Part shown: positions 27,241 to 34,513 of the stretch, one piece after another | Layout of the letters: each line of letters starts with the position of its first letter | Numbering within the stretch: the first letter of the stretch is position 1 | Assembly: GCA_964417725.1 (NCBI GenBank) | Contig: CAYQIV010000003.1 | Coordinates: 85,911 to 149,910 of the forward strand | Length of the DNA stretch: 64,000 nucleotides | Source of the DNA: SHZI01 sp964417725 | GTDB lineage: Bacteria > Pseudomonadota > Gammaproteobacteria > Steroidobacterales > GCA-2729495 | Direction: 5' to 3' | Translations under genes and position numbers: made by a program | Notes under the pieces: model-generated | Databases searched by the model: none | Told to the model about the DNA's origin: nothing | The model's input: the letters and a program-made list of their open reading frames with translations, nothing else

Positions 27241-28018
27241 ACTTTTTCCCGGGTGATGCCGCCGGCACCGGCGCCTCGATCCCGGCCAGGGCATAGAGCG
27301 CACGCGATTCGGCAGTTGACAGCTGCCGGTGACGGCCGGCGCGCAGTTCACGCGGTAGCCCCATCGGCCCATAGCGGACGCGGATCAGCCGACTGACTTC
27401 CATGCCCAGCGCCTCGAACAGGCGCCGCACGAGGCGATTGCGCCCCTCGTTGACCACCACCCGGTACCAGTGGTTTGCGCCCTCACCACCTGCGGAGGTG
27501 ACATCGAGGCAGCGCGCCACGCCGTCCTCGAGCGAGACGCCCTCCAGCAGTTCCCTGCGCCTCGCCGCGTCCAGTTCGCCACGCACGCGCACGGCGTACT
27601 CGCGCTCGACCTGTCGCGACGGGTGCATCAGCCCGTGGGCCAGCGCCCCATCAGTGGTCAACAACAGCAACCCGGAAGTGGCGATATCGAGTCGTCCGAT
27701 ACCGATCCAGCGCGCGCCCTCGAGTGGTGGCAGCGTGTCGAATACCGTCGGCCGTCCTTGCGGATCACTGCGCGTGCACAGCTCTCCTGCCGGCTTGTGG
27801 TAGAGGATCACACGCGGCCGGGCCGGGGCAGACCGGAGGCCGCGCACCGGCTTGCCATCGACGAGGATCTTCTCGCGCCCGGTGACCTTCTGTCCGCGTA
27901 TCGCCGCCTGCCCGTCGACGCTGACGCGCCCGGCCGCGATCCACGACTCGATGGTTCGGCGCGAACCGAGGCCTGCATCCGCCAGCACCTTGTGCAGGCG
28001 CTCGGCGACGATTGCCAT
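27164..28018 (-). CDS. rluB: 23S rRNA pseudouridine2605 synthase
   Basis: RsuA/RluB/E/F family, 284 residues. N-terminal S4 domain (RLHKVLADAGLGSRRTIESW), catalytic aspartate in GIGRLDIATSGLLLLTTDG, and NEGRNRLVRRLFEALG. A basic, disordered tail of about 45 residues ends the protein; its last 25 codons are encoded opposite the end of yciK. Starts three bases after scpB. The rluB-yciK neighbourhood is the E. coli yci cluster arrangement. Confidence 0.94.
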   Translation of the reverse strand: MAIVAERLHKVLADAGLGSRRTIESWIAAGRVSVDGQAAIRGQKVTGREKILVDGKPVRGLRSAPARPRVILYHKPAGELCTRSDPQGRPTVFDTLPPLEGARWIGIGRLDIATSGLLLLTTDGALAHGLMHPSRQVEREYAVRVRGELDAARRRELLEGVSLEDGVARCLDVTSAGGEGANHWYRVVVNEGRNRLVRRLFEALGMEVSRLIRVRYGPMGLPRELRAGRHRQLSTAESRALYALAGIEAPVPAASPGKKFTTGSRAKRPSRPGSRGRAGKDRTP

Positions 28019-28021
28019 GGA

Positions 28022-28756
28022 TCAATGCGCCTTGAGCGGGACGACGTTGGCGGTTCGGCCAGCGGGGGCCGCCGCGCCGGAACCGCCGGCTTCCGGTGAC
28101 ATGGATGATGACCCGACCTCGGCCACGGCGCACAATGCGCCGTCCTCGCCGCCAGCGGCATCAACCGCCTCATCCTCCGCAGCGATCGGCTCGCCGAGCG
28201 CCAGCTGTGCCGTCAACGACTCGGGATCCTTGAGTTCGGCAAGCGGCGGCAACTCATCGAGGCGGCGCAGGCCGAAGTAGTCGAGGAACTCGCGCGTCGT
28301 GCCGTACATGGCTGGCTTGCCCGGCACATCACGAAATCCGACGACGCGAATCCAGCCACGCTCCAGGAGCGTACGCATGATGTGGGTGGTGACGCCGACG
28401 CCGCGGATCTCCTCGACATCGCCGCGAGTCACCGGTTGCCGATAGGCGATGATCGCCAGCGTCTCCATGAGCGCGCGCGAATAGCGCGGGGCGCGCTCCT
28501 CCCACAACCCGCCGAGCCAGGCCGACATCGTGCTGCGGACCTGGATGCGCCAGCCGCTGGCGACTTCGACGAGCACGATGCCGCGCCTCTCGTAGTCGGC
28601 CTGCAGCAGCCCGAGGGCCTGGCGCAGGTCATCCCGCGAAGGCGGGTCCGTCTCGCCGAACAGCGCGCGCAATTCGTTGATGCCGAGCGGCCGTCCGGCG
28701 GCGAGCAGCGCCGCCTCGATGACGTTCTTGAGTTGTGTCACTTCCATCGCCGTCAC
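28022..28756 (-). CDS. scpB: Segregation and condensation protein B
   Basis: Winged-helix subunit of the SMC-ScpAB condensin. 244 residues: LKNVIEAALLAAGRPLGINE, RYSRALMETLAIIAYRQPVT and GVGVTTHIMRTLLERGWI, the two winged-helix signatures. The C-terminal 70 residues are low-complexity (Ala/Glu/Gly) and probably disordered. Directly abuts scpA. No smc gene is seen in the window; the lineage would use SMC-ScpAB rather than, or besides, MukBEF. Confidence 0.94.
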   Translation of the reverse strand: MTAMEVTQLKNVIEAALLAAGRPLGINELRALFGETDPPSRDDLRQALGLLQADYERRGIVLVEVASGWRIQVRSTMSAWLGGLWEERAPRYSRALMETLAIIAYRQPVTRGDVEEIRGVGVTTHIMRTLLERGWIRVVGFRDVPGKPAMYGTTREFLDYFGLRRLDELPPLAELKDPESLTAQLALGEPIAAEDEAVDAAGGEDGALCAVAEVGSSSMSPEAGGSGAAAPAGRTANVVPLKAH

Positions 28757-29695
28757 TCAATCAATTTGTGGTTGCGCCGCCGGGTGCCCGGCGACCTCGA
28801 CCTGCGCGTGGGCGGCCGCCCGCACGTGAATCGGTGCAAAGGGCTCCCGCTGTACCAGTTCGACAAGCGACTCCTTGAGCAGTTCGAGCAGGGCCAGGAA
28901 CGTGACCGTGACCCCCATGCGCCCCTCCCGGACATCGAAGAGTTCGCTGAAATCGGTGAACGTGCCCGCTTGCAGCCGCAACAGCACCTCGGACATGCGC
29001 TGGCGCACCGAAAGCTGCTCACGGCGCACATGAAAATGCGCCAGCAGCTCGGCACGCACCAGCACGTCCCTGAAGGCCGTAAGCAGCTCCTTGAGCGTCA
29101 GGTCCGGCAGACGCGTGACAACCGGGCGCTCTCCCGCCGATGCCACCGCCTGGTAAAGGTCGCGCTCCATGCGCGGCAGGGCATCGATGTCCCCGGCTGC
29201 CTGCTTGTAGCGCTCGTATTCCTGCAGACGGCGAATCAATTCGGCACGGGGATCGGCCTCGTCTTCCGCGGCGCCGACGGGCCTCGGCAAGAGCATGCGT
29301 GATTTGATCTCCGCCAGCATTGCCGCCATCAGCAGGTACTCTCCGGCCAGTTCGAGCTGAAGCTCCTTCATGACCTCGATGTACTCGATGTACTGTCGCG
29401 TGATCTCGGCGATGGGGATATCGAGGATGTCGAGGTTCTGCCGGCGAATCAGGTAGAGAAGCAGGTCGAGCGGCCCTTCGAACGCCTCGAGGAATACCTC
29501 GAGCGCATAGGGCGGGATGTAGAGGTCCTGGGGAAGTTGGGTGACGGGCTCGCCATCGACGATGGCAAAGGGCATTTCACCCTGCGAAGGGTGCCCGCCG
29601 GATGCCTCGCTCGACAACAGCGGCGACCTGGGCGCCTCCGCGTCATGCACGACGTGCAGCCTGCGAAGGGTGGCCTCAGCCTCGTTTTCCGCCAT
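28757..29695 (-). CDS. scpA: Segregation and condensation protein A
   Basis: Kleisin of the SMC complex, 312 residues. A non-conserved acidic lead of about 60 residues precedes LEAFEGPLDLLLYLIRRQNLDILDIPIAEI, here quoted in two parts: LEAFEGPLDLLLYLIRRQ and NLDILDIPIAEITRQY, the classical N-domain. Then LLMAAMLAEIKSRMLLPRP and the C-terminal winged helix (GVTVTFLALLELLKES). Adjacent to scpB with no gap, so the subunits are coexpressed. Confidence 0.95.
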   Translation of the reverse strand: MAENEAEATLRRLHVVHDAEAPRSPLLSSEASGGHPSQGEMPFAIVDGEPVTQLPQDLYIPPYALEVFLEAFEGPLDLLLYLIRRQNLDILDIPIAEITRQYIEYIEVMKELQLELAGEYLLMAAMLAEIKSRMLLPRPVGAAEDEADPRAELIRRLQEYERYKQAAGDIDALPRMERDLYQAVASAGERPVVTRLPDLTLKELLTAFRDVLVRAELLAHFHVRREQLSVRQRMSEVLLRLQAGTFTDFSELFDVREGRMGVTVTFLALLELLKESLVELVQREPFAPIHVRAAAHAQVEVAGHPAAQPQID

Positions 29696-29698
29696 GCC

Positions 29699-30349
29699 TT
29701 ACGCGCCCACGAGAGTGAAGATGAACCGCACCACAACAGCCGTGACCGGCTGCAGGATCCGGCCGAGGATACCGGCGGCGAACAAGCCGAAGACGATTAT
29801 AAGGCCGTAACGCTCGAGCACATCGAGCTTTCTGGCCAGCCGTTCCGGCAGCACGCCACGCAACACCCTGCCACCATCGAGGGGCGGAACAGGAATCATG
29901 TTAAAAACTGCCAGCAACACATTGAATTGTATGCCTACAATAGCCATTGAAATAACGAATTGCCGAACAAGGCCGGTGGCCGGCAGGACGTGCGTGCCCA
30001 GTGCCAGGAACAACGCCCAGCCGATCGCCATCGTGATGTTGGCCGCCGGTCCGGCAAGTGCGACGAAGATCATGTCACGCTTCGGATTGCGCAGATTGCG
30101 AATACCCACCGGCACCGGTTTCGCCCAGCCGATCGGCATGCCCATCAACAGGCCGAACATGAGCGGGACGAGCACGGTGCCAACGGGGTCGATATGACGC
30201 AATGGGTTGAGTGACAGTCGCCCGAGCAGTTCCGCCGTGCGGTCGCCAAAGCTTCGCGCCACCCAGCCATGCGCCACTTCATGAAGCGTGATGCCGAATA
30301 GCACCGGGATCAGGGCGACGGCAATCAGCTGGATGGTCTGCGGGTTCAC
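29699..30349 (-). CDS. Site-2 protease (M50) family membrane metalloprotease
   Basis: 216 residues, about five or six transmembrane segments. Zinc-binding HEVAH motif in the first helix (FGITLHEVAHGWVARSFGDR) and the second metal site NMIPVPPLDGGRVL near residue 165 identify a compact site-2 protease of the YwhC/group III type, without PDZ. Substrate unknown. Lies between yciO and scpA with short gaps; the M50-scpA-scpB-rluB run recurs in many gammaproteobacteria, suggesting cotranscription rather than shared function. Confidence 0.88.
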   Translation of the reverse strand: MNPQTIQLIAVALIPVLFGITLHEVAHGWVARSFGDRTAELLGRLSLNPLRHIDPVGTVLVPLMFGLLMGMPIGWAKPVPVGIRNLRNPKRDMIFVALAGPAANITMAIGWALFLALGTHVLPATGLVRQFVISMAIVGIQFNVLLAVFNMIPVPPLDGGRVLRGVLPERLARKLDVLERYGLIIVFGLFAAGILGRILQPVTAVVVRFIFTLVGA

Positions 30350-30376
30350 GGGACCGGGTTCTGGCCTTGCAGGATC

Positions 30377-30997
30377 TCAGCCGAACGCGGCCGTATCGCC
30401 ACGGCCCTGGCGCAGGACAACGGGGTGGTCGCCAGTCAGGTCGACCACCGTGGTCGGCTCCAGACCACACCCGCCACTGTCCATCACCAGGTCGACGTGG
30501 GACGACAGGGCCTCCCAGATTTCGTCGGGATCGGACAACGCATAGTCCCGGCCGGGCAACATGAGCGTCGAACTCATCAGCGGCTCGCCAAGCTCTTCGA
30601 GCAGCATCAGCGGTACCGGGTGATCAGGGATGCGGATACCAATCGTCTTGCGGCGCGGGTGCTGGAGGCGGCGCGGCACCTCGCGCGTGGCATTGAGGAT
30701 GAAGGTGTAGGCGCCCGGGGTATGCGCACGGATCAGGCGGTAGTGCCAGTTGTCGATGCGCGCGAAGGTGGCAATTTCGGACAGGTCGCGACATACGAGG
30801 GTAAAGTTGTGCGCCTTGCTCGTCTGGCGGATATGGCGGATCCGCTCCGCCGCATCACGCTCTCCGAGCGCGCACCCCAGCGCGTAGCAGGAATCGGTCG
30901 GGTAGACCACAAGCCCCCCGGCACGGATGACATCCCCGGCCTGGCGGACGAGGCGGGCCTGGGGGGTGTGCGGGTGCAGGACGAGCCGGCTGGACAT
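30377..30997 (-). CDS. yciO: YciO-type Sua5/YrdC family protein
   Basis: 206 residues from the ATG at 30997, the E. coli YciO length. YrdC fold: GGLVVYPTDSCYALGCALGE, SKAHNFTLVC, TPGAYTFILNAT and TIGIRIPDHPVPLMLL. Relatives (TsaC/Sua5) make threonylcarbamoyl-AMP for the tRNA t6A modification; YciO binds similar ligands but its role is unclear. Head of the minus-strand yciO-M50-scpAB-rluB block and divergent from yciB. Confidence 0.88.
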   Translation of the reverse strand: MSSRLVLHPHTPQARLVRQAGDVIRAGGLVVYPTDSCYALGCALGERDAAERIRHIRQTSKAHNFTLVCRDLSEIATFARIDNWHYRLIRAHTPGAYTFILNATREVPRRLQHPRRKTIGIRIPDHPVPLMLLEELGEPLMSSTLMLPGRDYALSDPDEIWEALSSHVDLVMDSGGCGLEPTTVVDLTGDHPVVLRQGRGDTAAFG

Positions 30998-31096
30998 GCG
31001 CCATTGTACCCGCCCGAACGCGCGCAATGGCAAACCACAGGCCGATCACGCACCGATTGGGTATCATCCGCCCCAATCGGACTGTCGTGATTCCTG

Positions 31097-31645
31097 ATGC
31101 AGCTCTTCATCGACTTCCTGCCTGTCATTGCTTTCGCCGTCGCCTATTGGCTGACCGACATGCACACGGCGATCGCCGTGATCATGGCCGCCATGGCGCT
31201 GCAAGTCGGCATCACATGGCTCATCAAGCGCGCCGTCAGCACGATGCTCATCGCCTCTGCGGCACTGGTCATCGTCCTGGGCGGCATCAGCCTGCTGATC
31301 GACAACGACCTCGTCTTCAAGTGGAAGCCCACCTTGCTCAACTGGGCGTTTGCACTGGCATTCCTCGCCAGCCAGTTCTTCGGCGAGCGCACAGTGGTTC
31401 AGCGCCTCATGGATTCGGTCGGTGAGGAGCGCCTGTCGATGGCCCCGGGTGACTGGCGCCAGCTCAACCTGATGTGGGTCGGGTTTTTCGCTTTTTCGGG
31501 TGCGGCAAATCTATATGTGGCCTACAGTTACCCGGAAGCGGTATGGGTCAATTTCAAGCTGTTTGGACTGCTCGGCATGACGCTGGTGTTCGTCCTGCTG
31601 CAGGCGCTATGGCTCAATCGTCACATCGGCGATGGACAAAAGTGA
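31097..31645 (+). CDS. yciB: Intracellular septation protein A (YciB)
   Basis: Inner-membrane protein of 182 residues with five or six helices; MQLFIDFLPVIAFAVAYW, TDMHTAIAVIMAAMALQV and VFKWKPTLLNWAFALAFLAS are family signatures. Linked to envelope integrity, cell elongation and septation. Its start lies about 100 bases from divergent yciO. Followed by yciI and bolA in the same direction. Confidence 0.93.
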   Translation: MQLFIDFLPVIAFAVAYWLTDMHTAIAVIMAAMALQVGITWLIKRAVSTMLIASAALVIVLGGISLLIDNDLVFKWKPTLLNWAFALAFLASQFFGERTVVQRLMDSVGEERLSMAPGDWRQLNLMWVGFFAFSGAANLYVAYSYPEAVWVNFKLFGLLGMTLVFVLLQALWLNRHIGDGQK

Positions 31646-31676
31646 CCAGGGCAAAGGCCGCACAAGGGATCGAGGG

Positions 31677-31976
31677 ATGCTCTACGTGATCATCGGCGAA
31701 GACGCAACGGACGGCCTTGCGGCCCGCCTCCGGGTGCGCGAAGCGCATGTGGCAAGAATTCGCCACCTGCTCGATGACGGGCGCCTTGTCGTCGCCGGCC
31801 CGTGCCCCGCACTCGACACCTGCGAACCGGGCGAGGCGGGATTTACCGGCAGCCTGATCATCGCCGAGTTCGACAACATCCATGACGCCGACAGCTGGGC
31901 GCAGGCCGACCCTTATCTGGCGGCCGGTGCATGGTACTCGGCAACGGTCTGGCCATTCATTCAAACCCTGCCCTGA
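31677..31976 (+). CDS. yciI: YciI-like protein
   Basis: 99 residues from the ATG at 31677, which has GAGGG just upstream (the alternative ATG at 31632 overlaps yciB). Ferredoxin-like YCII fold: MLYVIIGEDATDG, catalytic-like His in VREAHVARIRHLLDDGRLV, and GSLIIAEFDNIHDADSWAQADPY quoted in part: DSWAQADPYLAAG. Related to dienelactone-type and chlorohydroxybiphenyl enzymes; physiological substrate unknown. Stop overlaps the bolA start (TGATG). Confidence 0.88.
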   Translation: MLYVIIGEDATDGLAARLRVREAHVARIRHLLDDGRLVVAGPCPALDTCEPGEAGFTGSLIIAEFDNIHDADSWAQADPYLAAGAWYSATVWPFIQTLP

Positions 31977-32239
31977 TGCACGATCGCGCACGCACGATCC
32001 GCGACCGGCTGGTCGACCGCCTGCACCCGGTCACCTGCGAAGTCATCGACGAAAGCCACCTCCACGTGGGCCATGCCGGCGCACGCGACGGCCGCGGACA
32101 CTTCCGTGTACGCATTACCGCCCCCTGCTTCAGGGGGCTCCCGACCCTCGCTCGCCACCGTCTCGTGTATGACACGCTTGGTGAACTGATGCAGACCGAC
32201 ATCCACGCACTCTCCATCGACGCGACCGAAACCGACTGA
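31976..32239 (+). CDS. bolA: BolA family protein
   Basis: 87 residues from the ATG at 31976, one base overlapping yciI. Class II KH-like fold with DRLHPVTCEVIDESHLHVGH, then FRVRITAPCFRGLPTLARHR and LMQTDIHALSIDA. The conserved histidines that bind [2Fe-2S] clusters with monothiol glutaredoxins are present. The C-terminal stop codon lies in the first copy of a 13-base tandem duplication. Confidence 0.92.
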   Translation: MHDRARTIRDRLVDRLHPVTCEVIDESHLHVGHAGARDGRGHFRVRITAPCFRGLPTLARHRLVYDTLGELMQTDIHALSIDATETD

Positions 32240-32262
32240 TCTTCCGGCCTGATCTTCCGGCC
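32237..32262. repeat. 13-base perfect tandem duplication at the bolA stop codon
   Basis: TGATCTTCCGGCC occurs twice in tandem (32237-32249, 32250-32262). The first TGA is the bolA stop; the second copy is downstream. Looks like a replication-slippage event; it could also fold weakly (CCGGCC/GGCCGG). Confidence 0.8.
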
Positions 32263-32591
32263 GGGCACGCGCACTGACGCGTCCCGCATCCGTCCGCGCC
32301 ACCCCTGCTCCACATCCACCGAGAGGCCGGCCCTGCCGACACGCCTCGCCCGCAGTGCGGGTCTGCGGGGCGGATGTCAGTTTTTTTTACATAACGCCCG
32401 ATACATAAGCAATGTCAAGTCAATTTTCTTGCCTTTCTAGGGGATTACTGCTGTTATTGCCACCTGCTTATGTATACTTCACTTAAGGTCAACAACTTCA
32501 AAATAACCAGACTCGCCGCCAGTTCAGCAGGTACCCGAAGACCACCGAAATGACTGCTGCGTTTGCAATTTGTGATCAACCGATCTGGATC
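32263..32591 (+). promoter_or_regulatory. AT-rich control region upstream of the DUF6502 gene
   Basis: About 330 bases without a gene. A GC hairpin (about 32347-32373) is followed after eight bases by eight T (32381-32388), a possible imperfect terminator for yciB-yciI-bolA. Then comes a visibly AT-richer stretch (32380-32500). It carries an 11-base perfect inverted repeat, ATACATAAGCA at 32401-32411 and TGCTTATGTAT at 32465-32475. The right arm overlaps a -10-like TATACT (32473-32478) with no good -35. The drop in GC marks the left edge of the accessory island. Confidence 0.5.
32401..32475. repeat. 11-base perfect inverted repeat flanking 53 bases (possible operator)
   Basis: ATACATAAGCA (32401-32411) and its exact complement TGCTTATGTAT (32465-32475). 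Spacing is too long for a simple hairpin-terminator and the right arm coincides with the best -10 candidate for the DUF6502 gene, so a pair of protein-binding half-sites is plausible. Confidence 0.55.
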
Positions 32592-33428
32592 ATGGCTGAT
32601 CAAATCAAAGACGTTGTTTTGACCGCCTTCAGGCAGTTGCTCAGACCACTGGTTCGCATCCTGCTTCGTCACAGCGTTTCCTTCAACGAATTCACTGCGA
32701 CGCTGAAGCTGGTCTTCATCGAGGTGGCCTCGAAGGACTTCGCCATCGGTGGCAGCAAGCCAAGCGTCTCGAGGGTTTCGCTGCTGACGGGACTTTCGCC
32801 GGATGAAATCGAGACCGCGGCCACAGCCGGGCAAGCGGCTCGGGCACCTTCGACGGCAAACCTGAATCGCATCGGCGGCGTCCTGGCCGGTTGGCATCAG
32901 GACCCGGAATTCACGGGCCCTTATGGCCTGCCGCTTGAACTGACCATCGAAGGCCGGGAAAGCGGCAGCTTTCACAGCCTGGTCAGCCGCTACGCGGGGA
33001 CTGGTATTTCCCATGAGGCGCTGCTGGAAGAGCTGATCCACGTCGGTGTCGTCATGGTGGTCGGCGGATCGCGGGCCAGGGTCCTCCAGCGTGCGTACAT
33101 CCCGTCCGAAGCGGACCCGGCCAGCATCCAGTTCATGGGACTCGCATTGCGCGACCTGGCGGAAACGCTTGATTACAACCTGAACAGGCAGATGGAAGGC
33201 GGTTATTTCGAGAGACGGGTCTGGTCCCCTGCGGGAATTTCCCCCATGGCCATGCCTGAATTCGACGCGCTGGTGCACCAGAAAGGCCAGCAGTTCCTCG
33301 AACTGCTGGATAACCACCTGACCAGCCAGGAAACGGAGGCCGAGCACATGCCCGCCGGCGAGAAGATCCACGTCGGGGTGGGTGTGTTCCTTTTTTCCGA
33401 TGCAAACAGAAGCTTCCGCGATGAGTGA
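32592..33428 (+). CDS. DUF6502 family protein of unknown function
   Basis: 278 residues from the ATG at 32592 (MADQIKDVVLTAFRQLLRPL); an ATG at 32550 would add 14 residues. The N-terminus with RPLVRILLRHSVSFNEFTAT and FIEVASKDF is characteristic of DUF6502 proteins, followed by a helical region resembling a winged helix (SKPSVSRVSLLTGLSPDEIE), which suggests DNA binding. No signal peptide. The gene precedes a secreted repeat protein by 80 bases in the same direction, and base composition is lower in GC than the neighbours. A regulator of the downstream gene is an inference only. Confidence 0.7.
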   Translation: MADQIKDVVLTAFRQLLRPLVRILLRHSVSFNEFTATLKLVFIEVASKDFAIGGSKPSVSRVSLLTGLSPDEIETAATAGQAARAPSTANLNRIGGVLAGWHQDPEFTGPYGLPLELTIEGRESGSFHSLVSRYAGTGISHEALLEELIHVGVVMVVGGSRARVLQRAYIPSEADPASIQFMGLALRDLAETLDYNLNRQMEGGYFERRVWSPAGISPMAMPEFDALVHQKGQQFLELLDNHLTSQETEAEHMPAGEKIHVGVGVFLFSDANRSFRDE

Positions 33429-33508
33429 GTGATGCATCGCTGGACAAGGCAAAGAACAACAGCACCCACAGTACGAGAAACAGAAGGTTTCCATCAGGAG
33501 GACGATGA

Positions 33509-34312
33509 ATGAGCACCCGTCGCCGGCAGCACAACACCTTGGTCAACGCATCGATTGCCGCGTTTCTCTCTACACTGACGATTGCACCCATAGCCGGAGC
33601 AGAAGGGCTCATCAGTGCAGACCACATCGTCATCACCGGCACCTCCAGCGTGGCAGCAGCAGGTGCTGACCCGCAGGCGATCGGTGGCACATANNNNNNN
33701 NNNNNNNNNNNNNNNNNNNNNNNNNNNNNNNNNNNNNNNNNNNNNNNNNNNNNNNNNNNNNNNNNNNNNNNNNNNNNNNNNNNNNNNNNNNNNGCCAAGG
33801 CCATCGGCGGCACATACGCCAAAGCGATCGGTGGCACCCACGCCAAAGCGATCGGCGGGACTCATGCCAAGGCGATCGGCGGCACCTATCTTCGGTCCGT
33901 CGACGACGTTGGCACCATCACCAGCGGCGTCCAGGTGGCAGTGAACGGCAACCAGTACGACTGGGCACTGTACGGACCGGTAAAAGCCATCGACGACCAC
34001 ACGATATCTCTCCTCGGCTATTCGTTTGACGTCGACGCCGCGGCGCTCTCGGGATTCGATGGCAACGCCATGCTGCTCATCGCCGGATCCCATGATGGAT
34101 CCGAGCCAGAGATGCACTCTTTCGGGGAGTCTTTTGTTTCCGGCGCCACGCCGGTGATCGTCTCGGGCACGGTTGAATCCGTTGACCATTCGACCGCCCG
34201 GCTTCAGTTGTCCAACGGAACAACCGTCGACTACACCGCCATATTGGCCATTGCGGCCGATCCGGAAATTTCCGTTGGCGACTTCATCATCGTCAACGGC
34301 AATCTCTATTAG
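33509..34312 (+). CDS. Secreted octapeptide-repeat protein, internal assembly gap
   Basis: About 267 residues as assembled, including 100 undetermined bases. A strong AGGAGG precedes the ATG at 33509. An N-terminal signal peptide (NASIAAFLSTLTIAPIAGAEG) is followed by a short region, then a tandem array of an eight-residue unit A-K-A-I-G-G-T-Y/H (four complete copies after the gap and a partial copy before it), and a C-terminal beta-rich domain of about 140 residues with two similar halves (VNGNQYDWALYGPVKAID; VSGTVESVDHSTARLQLSNG) resembling DUF5666-type OB-like modules. I do not recognise a characterised relative. True repeat number and length are unknown because the gap lies in the array. 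Ends just before tRNA-Lys, convergent to it. Confidence 0.75.
   Translation: MSTRRRQHNTLVNASIAAFLSTLTIAPIAGAEGLISADHIVITGTSSVAAAGADPQAIGGTXXXXXXXXXXXXXXXXXXXXXXXXXXXXXXXXXXAKAIGGTYAKAIGGTHAKAIGGTHAKAIGGTYLRSVDDVGTITSGVQVAVNGNQYDWALYGPVKAIDDHTISLLGYSFDVDAAALSGFDGNAMLLIAGSHDGSEPEMHSFGESFVSGATPVIVSGTVESVDHSTARLQLSNGTTVDYTAILAIAADPEISVGDFIIVNGNLY
33671..33889 (+). repeat. 24-base in-frame tandem repeat array (AKAIGGT[Y/H])n
   Basis: Complete units at 33794-33817, 33818-33841, 33842-33865 and 33866-33889, and a degenerate unit (PQAIGGT) ending at the gap at 33693. Codons differ between units (aag/aaa, gcc/gcg, ggc/ggt/ggg, aca/acc/act) while the peptide is constant apart from Tyr/His at position 8, so selection is on protein. 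Not CRISPR: no spacers. Confidence 0.9.
33694..33793. other. Assembly gap of 100 N
   Basis: Exactly 100 N, the conventional placeholder for a gap of unknown size, inside the tandem array; the repeats most likely broke the assembly. The reading frame happens to continue across the placeholder, which carries no information about the real length. Confidence 0.98.
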
Positions 34313-34330
34313 CGGGGAAGCATCAAGTAC

Positions 34331-34405
34331 TGGTGGGCCGTGATGGATTTGAACCATCGACCAACTGGTTAAAAGCCAGCTGCTCTACCGCTGAGCTAAC
34401 GGCCC
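34331..34405 (-). tRNA. tRNA-Lys (anticodon TTT)
   Basis: 75-base cloverleaf: acceptor GGGCCGT with ACGGCCC, D arm TTAGCTCAGCGGTAGAGC, anticodon loop CTTTTAA (anticodon TTT), T arm GATGGTTCAAATCCATC and encoded CCA. Located downstream of queE-queC as in Pseudomonas aeruginosa, where this tRNA-Lys is an integration site for genomic islands. Here its 3' end abuts the DUF6502/repeat-protein island. Confidence 0.97.
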
Positions 34406-34420
34406 ATCATTCTTCCGGGT

Positions 34421-34436
34421 GCCCTTGATCAAGGGC
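34421..34436. repeat. 16-base perfect palindrome upstream of tRNA-Lys
   Basis: GCCCTTGATCAAGGGC, a perfect dyad, lies 16 bases 5' of the tRNA-Lys on its transcribed side, in the 108-base gap after queC. It could be an operator overlapping the tRNA promoter or a transcript hairpin; no U-run follows on either strand. Confidence 0.6.
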
Positions 34437-34513
34437 GAGCGCGGGATTCTACGCGCTCGGATCCGGCAGTGGCAACGCTCATGGGTGCCGGGTGGCGGGG
34501 CGACTGCTCAGAC

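Noticed and set aside
32240..32400. Phage attachment site duplicate of the tRNA-Lys 3' end
   Set aside because: No stretch matching the last 15-20 bases of the tRNA was found by eye, and no integrase is present in the island.
32411..32440. Minus-strand TTGACA-like promoter at about 32419-32414
   Set aside because: The hexamer is good but the -10 at 17 bases (GTTATG) is poor and no minus-strand gene follows; it faces the 3' end of bolA.
33671..33889. CRISPR-like regular repeats
   Set aside because: The 24-base units are contiguous, in frame and without spacers; they are a protein tandem repeat.
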